In this document: one piece after another, positions 17,923-26,834 of the stretch
Position numbering within the stretch: position 1 is the first letter of the stretch
Layout of the letters: each line of letters begins with the position of its first letter
NCBI RefSeq assembly: GCF_041807905.1
Contig: NZ_JBGVSA010000017.1
Span: 34,576-98,575, forward strand
Reading direction: 5' to 3'
Origin: JBGVSA01 sp041807905
GTDB taxonomy: Bacteria > Pseudomonadota > Gammaproteobacteria > Burkholderiales > Rhodocyclaceae
DNA: 64,000 nt
The notes under the pieces: generated by a model
What the model saw: only the letters and a program-made list of their open reading frames with translations
Told to the model about the DNA's origin: nothing
Databases searched by the model: none
Program-made: the position numbers and the translations under genes

Positions 17923-19749
17923 ATGCGCATTCAGAAAAGTCGTATTGCATATTTTTCGTCGATCCTGGCCTTGATAGGTCTATGGATGATGTCTCGCCCT
18001 TATCGGGGAATTCGGCACGACGGAATTTTGTACTTCGCACAGGCCATTGAAGGTCAGACGGGGGCTCTGTCCAACGATCTGTTTTTCAGTCATGGCTCAC
18101 AGGCGAGCTTTACGTTGTACCCGCAGTTGCTGGGTTTTGTGATATCGCATTTCGGAGTTTCGGCGGGGCATTCGTTGTTGCTTGCGCTGACCCTGTTTCT
18201 TTTTGTCGGCGCTTCGATCTTCCTGCTGTATCCACTGCTTGAGCGGCGTGAGCTTTGGTTTGGCTTGGTTGTTATAGCCTGCCTCCCCCATTTCTATGGC
18301 TCTGGCCGGATTTTTGCATTTGCAGAGCCCTTTCTGACCGCGCGGTCCGTCGCCGAGCCGTTCGCTTTGCTCGGGATTGGGTTGGCATTGAACAAGCGGC
18401 CCTTGGAGTCTGCAGTCAGTCTGTTTTTCTCGTTACTCATGCACCCGCTGGTTGCCATTCCGGCAGCCGTTGTGTCGCTGATTCTATTTGTCCAGCACGA
18501 TCGCCGATGGCTCGCGTTGTTGTTGCTTGGCATTCCTGTCGTTGGATTGGCGCTAGCCGGTATTCGTCCGTTCTCAGGACTCTTTGCTGCGTTTGATCCG
18601 GAATGGTTTTCGATTGTTCGACAGGTTAATTTTCAGATTCTCGTTGCGGAATGGGCGCCGTATGCCTGGGCCAACGAGGCTGTGAGCTTTGCTGTCCTCG
18701 GCATTGCGTTCATGCATGCAGAAGGACGCCTTCGCCGCTTGATTGCGGCTGTGTTGATCACTGCGGTCGCGTGTTTGCTGGTCAGTCTGATTTGCGGCGA
18801 TGGTCTGCATTCGCAGTTGATACTGCAACTCCAGCTATGGCGTGCGCAATGGTTGGTGCGATTCCTTGCATTGGCAATTTTCCCATGGCTGCAGATCCGG
18901 CTTTGGCTGCTCGGTGGCACCTATCGCATGACTGCTCTGCTGTTGCTGACGGGGTTGATGTCCGCCAACACAGTTGCTCTGGCTGGAACAGCAGTGCTGG
19001 GCGTGGCGCTCTGGTGCGGCGCGCACTACAAGAATTACCGGCCGGATCCAGCCATCTATTGGTCCGTCATTGTTGGGGCACCAGTCGCTCTGGTCGTGCA
19101 AGCGGCTACCAGCATCGGCACGTTGCATGACGCGTTTAGTCATGGAGGTGGCCCGACGCTCGGAGCAGCGGTGTTGTCTGTCCCCCTGATTGGTCTTCTG
19201 TTTGCCGCCTCCTACTGGAGGCTCCTGACAATCCGCGCGTTATCCGGATTGGGCGCTGCGTTACTGATGTTTGGAGCAGGTGCAGCCGTCGTTGATCAGC
19301 GTGGCGGGGTAGACGCCATGTTCGATGGAACGTGGGCTACCTCCATTCCGTTCGGTGGAGTCATCCCTCCCGGCAGCCAGGTCTACTGGCAGGATGATTC
19401 GCCCGTTGCCACATGGGCCGTGCTGCATCGTCCATCGTATTTTTCGGATAGCCAGGGCGCCGGGTCACTGTTCAATCGAGGAACCGCAATCGAATACTCA
19501 AAACGCGCAGAATCGTTCGCGACGTTCGAGTTCGGGACTACGGTTTGTCGTCAGATGAACGCGCTGAACGAGCGTCAGGATAGTTGTGCGCCAGATGTGG
19601 ACACGACGCGCGCTTTGTGTGATGCCAATCCGGATCTGGCCTACATGGTGTTGTCCGAACCTGTCGTCGGTCTCAGCTTCGAGAGCCAATGGCGTCCGGA
19701 GTCCGAGCCTGATCGCCAGTACTTCCTGTACTCGTGCAAGGCCATCTGA
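17923..19749 (+). CDS. Polytopic membrane protein of unknown function
   Basis: 608 residues with roughly ten to twelve hydrophobic segments spread over the first 480 residues, then a polar C-terminal domain (about 485-608) that carries four or more cysteines and looks extracytoplasmic. I do not recognise a family. The overall plan, many membrane helices with a soluble tail, resembles membrane glycosyltransferases of the GT-C or polymerase type, but I cannot point to a diagnostic motif. ATG 17923 is chosen because an earlier in-frame start would run through the pilA terminator. The following GtrA gene overlaps its stop (TGATG), and a flavoprotein follows, so all three are probably one operon linked to surface-glycan modification. 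Confidence 0.7.
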   Translation: MRIQKSRIAYFSSILALIGLWMMSRPYRGIRHDGILYFAQAIEGQTGALSNDLFFSHGSQASFTLYPQLLGFVISHFGVSAGHSLLLALTLFLFVGASIFLLYPLLERRELWFGLVVIACLPHFYGSGRIFAFAEPFLTARSVAEPFALLGIGLALNKRPLESAVSLFFSLLMHPLVAIPAAVVSLILFVQHDRRWLALLLLGIPVVGLALAGIRPFSGLFAAFDPEWFSIVRQVNFQILVAEWAPYAWANEAVSFAVLGIAFMHAEGRLRRLIAAVLITAVACLLVSLICGDGLHSQLILQLQLWRAQWLVRFLALAIFPWLQIRLWLLGGTYRMTALLLLTGLMSANTVALAGTAVLGVALWCGAHYKNYRPDPAIYWSVIVGAPVALVVQAATSIGTLHDAFSHGGGPTLGAAVLSVPLIGLLFAASYWRLLTIRALSGLGAALLMFGAGAAVVDQRGGVDAMFDGTWATSIPFGGVIPPGSQVYWQDDSPVATWAVLHRPSYFSDSQGAGSLFNRGTAIEYSKRAESFATFEFGTTVCRQMNALNERQDSCAPDVDTTRALCDANPDLAYMVLSEPVVGLSFESQWRPESEPDRQYFLYSCKAI

Positions 19750-20192
19750 TGAGCATGTCTGATACGCGCGTAGAAGCCATTGGCGAACCGGCGACGCCGA
19801 GCAAAGCGTTCGATGTCGCTGAGCTGGCAAGGTATTTCGTTGTCAGTGTTGCTGCGTTGTTGCTCGATTTCGTCGTCTTCATGTCCGGGCTCCATTTTGG
19901 TGCCCATTATCTTTTTGCCACCACTGCAGGCATCTTCGTTGGTGTGCTGATCACCTATTACGGCAGCATTTTCTGGGTATTCCCCGCGCGGCGACTCCAG
20001 CACGTCCCGACGGGCGAGTTCTCAGTGTTCATTGCGGTCGGCCTCGTGGGCTGGCTGGTTTCCTGCGGAATCATGTCTCTACTGGTCCCGACGGGAATCC
20101 TGGCGCCGATGTTCGCCAAAGGCGTTGCGGCTGCAGGCTCGTTCTTCTGCAATTACGGGCTGCGCAAAATCCTGCTATTCAAGGGAAAGTAA
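19749..20192 (+). CDS. GtrA-family membrane protein
   Basis: 147 residues with four membrane segments (about 23-45, 50-70, 85-105, 112-135) and typical GtrA features: ELARYFVVSVAALLLDFVVF near the first helix and FFCNYGLRKILLFKGK at the C-terminus. GtrA proteins are thought to flip polyprenyl-phosphate-linked sugars in O-antigen or cell-wall decoration. Its start overlaps the stop of the preceding 608-residue protein gene, and the flavoprotein gene begins directly after its stop. An undecaprenyl-phosphate-sugar donor role for the trio is inference. Confidence 0.85.
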   Translation: MSMSDTRVEAIGEPATPSKAFDVAELARYFVVSVAALLLDFVVFMSGLHFGAHYLFATTAGIFVGVLITYYGSIFWVFPARRLQHVPTGEFSVFIAVGLVGWLVSCGIMSLLVPTGILAPMFAKGVAAAGSFFCNYGLRKILLFKGK

Positions 20193-21761
20193 ATGGAAAA
20201 GACCTTCGACGTCGTGGTCATTGGCGCGGGGCCCGCAGGGCTGACCGCAGCATATGAACTCGCGCGCGGCGGAATGATCAACATCTTGGTGCTGGAGTCA
20301 ACGAACGACATTGGCGGCATCTCAAAGACGGCCAATTACCAGGGCAATCGCATCGATATTGGTGGGCATCGTTTCTTTTCCAAATCGAAATGGGTCATGG
20401 ATTGGTGGCAGGACATCCTGCCAATCGACGCTGATGCCGAACTGGAAATCGCCTACCACAATCGCAAGACCGTCGTGCAAGGGCAGGGGCGTCAGGCGCC
20501 CGATGACGACAATGTGATGCTGGTGCGCAACCGGCTTTCGCGTATCTATTTCGACGGCAAGTTCTTTGACTATCCGCTGAAGGCATCGCCCGCGACGGCC
20601 ATGAATCTTGGGCTCGCCCGTTGTGCGCAGTTCGGGCTGGGCTATGCCATGGCTCGTGTGAGTCCGATTAGGGAAGAGTGTTCTCTAGAGGATTTCATGA
20701 TTAACCGCTTCGGGCGGCCGCTATACAGACAATTTTTCCGTGATTACACCGAAAAAGTGTGGGGCTTGCCGTGCAACCAGATCAGCGCGGAGTGGGGCGC
20801 TCAACGCATCAAATCGCTGTCGATTGGCAAGGCGCTGCGTCATGCGATGACCGCTCCGGTACGGATGCTGAAAAAGGACCGCTTCTCGGCAAAGGAAACC
20901 TCGCTTATCGAGCATTTCCTGTATCCGAAGTTTGGCCCGGGGCAGATGTGGGAGCAGGTTGCCGAGCGCGTGCGCTCGTTCGGTATCAGCATTCGCCATG
21001 GGGTCTGCGTCGATGGTGCGGTATTGTCGAGCGGCAAAGTGACGTCACTACGCGTGAGGGAAGCGGGCGGGGTGACCTATGAGATCAAGGCGCGCAACGT
21101 CATCTCGACCATGCCGGTGCGTGATCTGATCGGCGGTCTCCAAGGGGAAGTGCCGGAGACGGTGCGCGACGTCGCCAGCGGTCTGCTCTATCGCGACTTC
21201 ATCACCGTGGGGTTGCTCTACAAGCGCCGTCTTGATGGTGCCACTGACGGAATGAAGCTCGTGCCGGACAACTGGGTCTATATCCAGGAGCCGGGTGTCA
21301 AGGTCGGCCGCCTGCAGTTCTTCAATAACTGGTCTCCGTACATGGTTGCCAATCCCGATACCGTTTGGGTGGGCATGGAGTACTTTTGCTCTGAAGGCGA
21401 CGAGCTGTGGGGCATGAGCGAATCGGATCTGCTCGAACTGGGCCGCCGCGAGATGCAGAAGCTCCGGCTCGCTTCGGCGGCGGATTGCCTGTCGGGCACG
21501 GTCCTGAAAATGCCCAAGGCCTATCCGGGTTATTTCGGCAGCTATGATCGTTTCCAGGAAGTACGCGACTGGACTGACACCATATCCAACCTGTATCTGG
21601 TCGGCCGCAATGGCATGCACCGCTACAACAATCAGGATCATTCGATGCTGTCGGCCAAAGCCGCGGCCGATGCGATCCTGACGCAGTCGATGGCTAAGTC
21701 CGACATATGGGCGATCAACGTCGACGATGAGTATCACGAAGAACAGAAGGTCTCTGCCTGA
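20193..21761 (+). CDS. FAD-dependent oxidoreductase, UDP-galactopyranose-mutase/amine-oxidase-like
   Basis: 522-residue flavoprotein. The Rossmann FAD motif VVVIGAGPAGLTAAYELA is at about 6-23, followed by GGISKTANYQ and DIGGHRFFSKSKWV. The C-terminal FAD-binding stretch NLYLVGRNGMHRYNNQDHSM is clear; this N-Q-D-H-S pattern is typical of UDP-galactopyranose-mutase-like and phytoene-desaturase-like proteins in glycan clusters. True UGM is shorter (about 370-400 residues), so this is a related, longer group with unknown substrate. It follows GtrA with no gap and is probably translated with it. A 222-base gap then separates it from pglL. Confidence 0.8.
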   Translation: MEKTFDVVVIGAGPAGLTAAYELARGGMINILVLESTNDIGGISKTANYQGNRIDIGGHRFFSKSKWVMDWWQDILPIDADAELEIAYHNRKTVVQGQGRQAPDDDNVMLVRNRLSRIYFDGKFFDYPLKASPATAMNLGLARCAQFGLGYAMARVSPIREECSLEDFMINRFGRPLYRQFFRDYTEKVWGLPCNQISAEWGAQRIKSLSIGKALRHAMTAPVRMLKKDRFSAKETSLIEHFLYPKFGPGQMWEQVAERVRSFGISIRHGVCVDGAVLSSGKVTSLRVREAGGVTYEIKARNVISTMPVRDLIGGLQGEVPETVRDVASGLLYRDFITVGLLYKRRLDGATDGMKLVPDNWVYIQEPGVKVGRLQFFNNWSPYMVANPDTVWVGMEYFCSEGDELWGMSESDLLELGRREMQKLRLASAADCLSGTVLKMPKAYPGYFGSYDRFQEVRDWTDTISNLYLVGRNGMHRYNNQDHSMLSAKAAADAILTQSMAKSDIWAINVDDEYHEEQKVSA

Positions 21762-21983
21762 TCATTTGCCCGCAGTGGTACCCCGTGCGCAGTCCGCACC
21801 GCCTGCCCTATGCGGTCGCCCGGCCTCAAATCATGTCCCGCGATGTCGCCTGACCGCCGCCGGCCCCTGATCCGCACCTGCGGGCAGCCTGCCCCTCATT
21901 GAGCGCGGTCAAGCGAAACGATTACGCTAAGATGCGTGCTCTCGGCGACCGCCATTCCCGCACATCGGTTTACTGAATCACCC

Positions 21984-23708
21984 ATGCTCTCCCGCCTCCA
22001 TCGCCCGCTGTTGCTGATCGTCCTTGCCGTGGCCTTGCTGGTGCCGACCTTGCTGCCCCAGCATCGTTATCCGCAGACGGTCTTCTTTCACGAGTGGGGC
22101 GCGGCGCTGGGGGCGGTGGTGTTGTTTGGCCTGGCTGCGTTGAGTCGCGAGGGGCTGCGCTGGAAGCTTTCCGGGGCCACCGGTGCGATCGTACTGTTGA
22201 TGATCTGCATGCTGCTCAACGTGGTGGTCGGGCCGTTCTGGTCGGTGGCGCTGGCGCAGTTCTGGATGGCGGCCTTGTTGCTCGCGGTGGCATGGGCAGT
22301 GGCAGAGATCGTCCGGCGCCACGGCGCGGAAGTCGTCGCGCGCGCGGCTGCCACGGGCATCCTGACCTGCGCGGTGGCGCAGACGGTCATATCGGTCGCG
22401 CAGCTTGCCGGCTGGGATGCTTTTGGGCTGGTCATGCCCAAGCTGCTCAATTCCACTTACGGCAACATCGCGCAGCCCAACCACTACGGCAATCTGCTCT
22501 GGCTGGGGATGGCGTCCGGCATGTACCTGTGGCTGCGCGGGCGCCTGCCGGGCTGGCTGGCGCTGATCCTCGCCATCGATCTGTCGATCTTCTCTGCCTT
22601 GTCGGCGTCCCGCGCGGTGCTGCTGTACACGGTCAGCCTGCCGGCGCTGGCTCTGCTGTTCTGGCGCGGCTCGGAGCGTGAGATCTACAGGCGTGTCGTG
22701 CACGGTGCGGTCGTCATCTTCGTCCTGTCTTGCCTCGCGCAGACATGGGTGGCCTTTGGCGGGGCCTCGCAATTGCTTGGCGTGGCGTCGAGCTTCGGGC
22801 GGCTGGACGATCCGGGTTCCAACACGCAGCGGCTCTTCGATTGGGCGGTGGCGGTAGATACCGCCTTGCATCATCCGCTCACCGGTTCGGGCGTCGGCTC
22901 GTTCGCGTGGCAGACCGCGGAGCGATCCGTCGGGCTGTCGCCTGCGTTGTTCGTGCGCGTGGGTGAAAACGCTCACGACACGCCGCTGCATTTTGCTGCC
23001 GAACTCGGCTTGATCGGTGCCGCGTTGGTGCTCGGCTGTTTCCTGGTCTGGTTGTGGGGTCGCTTGCGCGAGGAGGCTACGGAAGAACGCTTCTGGGCGC
23101 TCGGTCTGCTCGTAGTGATCGGGGCGCACAGCCTGGTCGAATACCCCCTGTGGTACGCGTATTTCTTGCTGCCGTTGGGTGTGGTGATCGGCGTGCTGGA
23201 TGGCCAGGATGACTCGCTGCCCACGTTCGAATTCTCGCCCTTGCTGGCCGCCTTGCCGCTGGTCGTGGGCATAGCGTTGTTGACAGGGACGATGCAGGAT
23301 TACCTTGCGCTGGAAAAAGGCTACGCGATCATCAACAGGGATGTGACGGTCACGCCCGAGGACCAAGCGCAGGTCCGTGCGCTGGCGGATGGCGTCAGCT
23401 CGTATTCGATGTTCGCCACGCACGCCGGCATCCTCAAACTGCGGGCGTGGCAGGGTGCCGATCCTGGCTCGGCCCGCGAGATGGCTGCGTTGTGCGACAG
23501 CGCAGCGCGTGCCAAACCGTCGTACTCGGTGCTCGAAAAATGTGTGGGCGCGTACGCGTTGCGCATGCGGCGGATCGACGCTGCGCACACGATCGATGTC
23601 ATCTGTGGTGCGTATCCCGCACCGGTTCGACGGAATCTGCCCGCCATCGCGCAGTACTACTGGCAACGCAACGGCTGGACGCCGCTGAATCTTCCCGGCT
23701 GCGTCTGA
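21984..23708 (+). CDS. pglL: PglL-type O-oligosaccharyltransferase (Wzy_C family)
   Basis: 574-residue inner-membrane enzyme that transfers a preassembled glycan from undecaprenyl pyrophosphate to Ser/Thr of periplasmic proteins or pilin. About eleven membrane helices are visible. The PglL-specific motif NIAQPNHYGNLLW (His 167) is followed by a large periplasmic loop and the Wzy_C signature ENAHDTPLHFAAELG (about 330-345), with VVIGAHSLVEYPLWY behind it; the C-terminal 140 residues match the soluble Wzy_C_2 tail. These distinguish it from WaaL ligase, although WaaL-type activity cannot be excluded. ATG 21984 starts the first helix. It heads a rightward gene group for glycan assembly. Confidence 0.88.
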   Translation: MLSRLHRPLLLIVLAVALLVPTLLPQHRYPQTVFFHEWGAALGAVVLFGLAALSREGLRWKLSGATGAIVLLMICMLLNVVVGPFWSVALAQFWMAALLLAVAWAVAEIVRRHGAEVVARAAATGILTCAVAQTVISVAQLAGWDAFGLVMPKLLNSTYGNIAQPNHYGNLLWLGMASGMYLWLRGRLPGWLALILAIDLSIFSALSASRAVLLYTVSLPALALLFWRGSEREIYRRVVHGAVVIFVLSCLAQTWVAFGGASQLLGVASSFGRLDDPGSNTQRLFDWAVAVDTALHHPLTGSGVGSFAWQTAERSVGLSPALFVRVGENAHDTPLHFAAELGLIGAALVLGCFLVWLWGRLREEATEERFWALGLLVVIGAHSLVEYPLWYAYFLLPLGVVIGVLDGQDDSLPTFEFSPLLAALPLVVGIALLTGTMQDYLALEKGYAIINRDVTVTPEDQAQVRALADGVSSYSMFATHAGILKLRAWQGADPGSAREMAALCDSAARAKPSYSVLEKCVGAYALRMRRIDAAHTIDVICGAYPAPVRRNLPAIAQYYWQRNGWTPLNLPGCV

Positions 23709-23781
23709 ATGCGCATGCTTTGCCGGTGGCTGGGGCGCCCGTATACTGGCGGGCGCTCAGACCTTTCCATCCCGACCTCTC

Positions 23782-24387
23782 ATGGCGTTCATCGATAAAT
23801 CCGGCGCGTTGTCGTCCCTCGGACGGGGCGAGCGCAATGCGTTGGAACTGGGTTGCGGCGCTCGCAAACGGCATGCGAACGCCATTGGCGTAGACGCGCT
23901 GGACTATCCTGGCGTCGATCTGGTCGGCGACGTCTTTGCCGTGCTCGAAGCGATTCCGGCGGGGACGGTACGGACAGTGCATGCGTACCATTTCTTCGAG
24001 CACGTTGATGATCTGCCGCGTTTGTTGTCGGAACTCGCGCGCGTCATGGCGCCGGGTGCGCTGCTCGACGTCGAGGTGCCGCACTTCGCCAACCCGTATT
24101 TCTATTCGGACCCGACGCACGCCAAGTTCTTTGGCTTGTACACCTTCAGCTATCTCGCGCGCGAGACCCTCTTCCGCCGCAAGGTCCCGCAGTATGGCCT
24201 GGAGCCTGCCTTCGAGCTGCGCGATGTGCGCTTGCAGTTTGATTCGCCGTTCCCCTTTCGCGGTCTCTTCAAGCGTGCCGTCGGGCCGATCTTCAACGTC
24301 ACGCGCTGGCTGCAGGAATTCCACGAAGAGAACCTGTGCTATCTCTTTCCGTGCTACCAGCTACGTTTCGAGCTGATACGCCTGTGA
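23782..24387 (+). CDS. SAM-dependent methyltransferase
   Basis: 201-residue class I methyltransferase. Motif I is LELGCGARKRHANAIGVD (about 21-38), followed by the acidic strand end in VDLVGDVF, the post-I region VHAYHFFEHVDDLPRLLSELARVM and a hydrophobic strand LLDVEVPHF. This short form is common in polysaccharide clusters. It probably methylates a sugar of the glycan or a lipid-linked intermediate; the acceptor cannot be read. It lies 19 bases upstream of the flippase gene. Confidence 0.8.
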   Translation: MAFIDKSGALSSLGRGERNALELGCGARKRHANAIGVDALDYPGVDLVGDVFAVLEAIPAGTVRTVHAYHFFEHVDDLPRLLSELARVMAPGALLDVEVPHFANPYFYSDPTHAKFFGLYTFSYLARETLFRRKVPQYGLEPAFELRDVRLQFDSPFPFRGLFKRAVGPIFNVTRWLQEFHEENLCYLFPCYQLRFELIRL

Positions 24388-24406
24388 CGCGGGCGGGTAT
24401 TCACCC

Positions 24407-25828
24407 ATGAGCGCGCGCGCCAGCGTCATGTACCTGCTTGCACGGGTGTTCTCGGGTGTGCTGTCGGTGGCCACCATCAGCCTGTTCGCGCGCGGCATCG
24501 GCCCCGAAGGCTATGCGTGGCTCACGTTGGTGACGGCGGGCAATTCGTTGTTCTCGGCCGTGTTGATGCAGCCGGTCAATCAAAGCCTTGCGCGATTCCT
24601 GCCGCGCGCGGGGTTTGGCAATCTGCTGTCGACACTGGTGCGCGTGGTGGGTGTGGCGAGCTGGCCCTTTCTGCTGCTGGCGCTGCTCATCGAATGGTTG
24701 CGCCCGGGCTGGTTGCCGCCCGGCGTGGCGTTCGGCGTGTGGGCACTGCAAATGGCCCAGGGCCTGTTCGATCTCGCTTGCCAGCATGCCAATACCACGT
24801 TGCACGCGCGTCGCTATGCGTGGCTGTACATTGGCAAGGCGGTGCTGGTGTTCGCGTTGGGTGCATTGATCCTCCAGGTTCCTGCGCGCGCCGACGGCAT
24901 GCTCGGCGCAATGATTGGCGGCTTCCTTTTCTCTGCATTCATCATTGGCTGGCCGACATGGCGCGAAGCCGTACGCGGTGCATGGCAGCCGTCCCTGCTG
25001 CGCCAGGTCAGGCCGTACGCGCTGCCGCTCACCGGCACCTTGTTCCTTGGCGCGGTGCTGTCGTGGTCCGATCGCATTCTGCTGACCGCCATGTCCACGC
25101 CGGAGCAGACCGGCGGCTTTGGTGCTGCGTCGGATCTCGTGCTGCAAGGGCTGGTGCTGATGAGCAGCGCTTTTTTCCTGGCGTGGTATCCGCGCATGGT
25201 GATCGCCGCCGAACACAAGGATGCTGCCGAAGTCGAACGCCTCGCCGGTCGTTACCTGTTGCTGGCATTGTCGCTGCTGGTGCCCGTGGCGCTTGGCTAT
25301 GCGCTGGTGCGGCACAATCTCGTCACCGTGTTGCTGGGACACGAGTATGCCGATGTATCGACGGGCGTCATGCCGTGGCTGGCCTTGTCGGCATTGCTCG
25401 CGGGTGCGCGTTCGTATCTGTTCGACATTGCCATCCATCTGGGCGCACGTATGCGCGCCCAATTGCGCAACCAGGCACTGTGCGCGGTGTGCAGTCTGGT
25501 GCTCAACGTCGTTCTGATTCCGCGCTTCGGTGCGATGGGCGCAGCGCTGGCTTCGGTCGCCACGCAGGCATTCGGCTGTCTGTTGTCGCTGCACGCCGGC
25601 CACGGCGTGCTGCGCTGGCGGATTGACGGGCGCGGTCTGTCGATGGTGGCGCTCGGCTGCATTCTGATGACGGTCGCCGTGATGGCCGTGCCGCTCACCG
25701 GACTGCTCGGGCTACTTGTGCAGTCGTTCGTCGGCGCAGTCGTGTATTTGGTCGTCATGCTGGCGGCTAACGTCGCCGGTTGCCGCGATGTCATCGCCAA
25801 TCGATTGAGGAGGGCGCATGCCGGCTGA
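24407..25828 (+). CDS. Polysaccharide flippase (Wzx/MATE-like)
   Basis: 473-residue polytopic membrane protein with about twelve to fourteen helices, starting SARASVMYLLARVFSGVLSV and keeping the Wzx/RfbX-type pattern RPYALPLTGTLFLGAVLSWSDR at the start of the second half. It would flip the undecaprenyl-pyrophosphate-linked glycan to the periplasm, where PglL could use it. Its 3' end overlaps the next glycosyltransferase gene by eleven bases. Assignment rests on topology and context, since sequence conservation in this family is low. Confidence 0.78.
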   Translation: MSARASVMYLLARVFSGVLSVATISLFARGIGPEGYAWLTLVTAGNSLFSAVLMQPVNQSLARFLPRAGFGNLLSTLVRVVGVASWPFLLLALLIEWLRPGWLPPGVAFGVWALQMAQGLFDLACQHANTTLHARRYAWLYIGKAVLVFALGALILQVPARADGMLGAMIGGFLFSAFIIGWPTWREAVRGAWQPSLLRQVRPYALPLTGTLFLGAVLSWSDRILLTAMSTPEQTGGFGAASDLVLQGLVLMSSAFFLAWYPRMVIAAEHKDAAEVERLAGRYLLLALSLLVPVALGYALVRHNLVTVLLGHEYADVSTGVMPWLALSALLAGARSYLFDIAIHLGARMRAQLRNQALCAVCSLVLNVVLIPRFGAMGAALASVATQAFGCLLSLHAGHGVLRWRIDGRGLSMVALGCILMTVAVMAVPLTGLLGLLVQSFVGAVVYLVVMLAANVAGCRDVIANRLRRAHAG

Positions 25829-26834
25829 CTTGCGGGTGGCCGCGTTCACGCAAGGACTCGACGTGCCATCGGCGCGTTTCCGCGTGCGTCAGTACGTTTC
25901 CGCACTCGCCGAACGTGGCGTGGCACTGGATGAATACCCCGCAGCTTTCGGAAGCTATCCGCCGCCCGGTCTGTTGGAGCGTCTGCAATGGCTGCCTCGC
26001 GCGGTGATCGAGCGCCGGCGTACCGTCGCGCACACCACAGCGGACGTGGCGCTCGTGCAGCGCGAAATGGTTTCCACGCTCGCTACCGCCGAATCGGTCT
26101 GGCGGGGGCCGATGCTGTTCGACGTCGATGACGCGGTATGGCTGCATCAGCGCCTTGGTGGCGCAGACCGCATTGCCCGTCGCAGCAACGCTGTCATCTG
26201 CGGCAACGCCTTCATTGCCGAACATTTCGCACCGTTTGCCCGCACGGTCATCCTGCCGACGGCGGTGGATACCGGGCGATACGTGCCGGGACCGCGCGCA
26301 GCCTCGCCAGTACTGTGCTGGTCCGGCAGTTCGAGCGGTTTGCCCTATCTCGAAGCGCTCGCGCCTCAACTCAGACAGCTCATGCAGGCCATACCCGACG
26401 CCACGCTGCGCGTGATCAGCAACGCGCCGCCCCGGCTGGAAGGCGTGCCGCGCGTCGAGTACGTTCGCTGGTCTCCCGAGACGGAAATCACCGCCTTGCA
26501 GGGCGCATGGTGCGGGTTGATGCCGATGCCCGACACGCCATGGACGCGCGGCAAATGCAGCTACAAGATGCTCACTTACATGGCGTGCGCGGTGCCGGCC
26601 GTCGTGTCCCCGTGGGGCATGAATGCCGAGGTGCTGGCGCAGGGCGACGGGGCCGTGGGCGCCCGGGATCACGAATGGGCCGATGTCCTCACGTCGTTGT
26701 TGCGCGATCCGGCACGCATCGCGCCGATGGGGCAGGCCGGCCGCGAAATCGTGCAGCGCTCGTACGCTGTCGACACGCTTGCAGGGCGGCTTGCGCAGAC
26801 GCTGCGCGAGGTCGCTGCCGAAGGAGCCGCCTGA
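25818..26834 (+). CDS. Glycosyltransferase, GT4-like
   Basis: 338-residue cytoplasmic protein. The N-terminal part is short for a GT-B enzyme, with an early FDVDDAVWLHQ; the C-terminal Rossmann half contains VLCWSGSSSGLPYLEALAP, VRWSPETEI and KCSYKMLTYMACAVPAVVSPWGMNAEV, the donor-binding E-x7-E-like and hydrophobic stretch of group 1 transferases. It overlaps the flippase gene upstream and shares TGATG with the next glycosyltransferase. Donor and acceptor sugars are unknown. Confidence 0.75.
   Translation: MPADLRVAAFTQGLDVPSARFRVRQYVSALAERGVALDEYPAAFGSYPPPGLLERLQWLPRAVIERRRTVAHTTADVALVQREMVSTLATAESVWRGPMLFDVDDAVWLHQRLGGADRIARRSNAVICGNAFIAEHFAPFARTVILPTAVDTGRYVPGPRAASPVLCWSGSSSGLPYLEALAPQLRQLMQAIPDATLRVISNAPPRLEGVPRVEYVRWSPETEITALQGAWCGLMPMPDTPWTRGKCSYKMLTYMACAVPAVVSPWGMNAEVLAQGDGAVGARDHEWADVLTSLLRDPARIAPMGQAGREIVQRSYAVDTLAGRLAQTLREVAAEGAA

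Noticed and set aside
21899..21933. Sigma-70 promoter before pglL
   Set aside because: TTGAGC is present, but no good -10 lies at 16-18 bases; TACGCT at 18 and TAAGAT at 23 bases are both weak.
21978..23666. 562-codon minus-strand frame opposite pglL
   Set aside because: Antisense to the clear PglL/Wzy_C gene; the peptide is rich in R, Q and H with no domain pattern.
24401..25603. 400-codon minus-strand frame opposite the flippase
   Set aside because: Shadow of the flippase frame; very rich in Q, R and H, no start signal.
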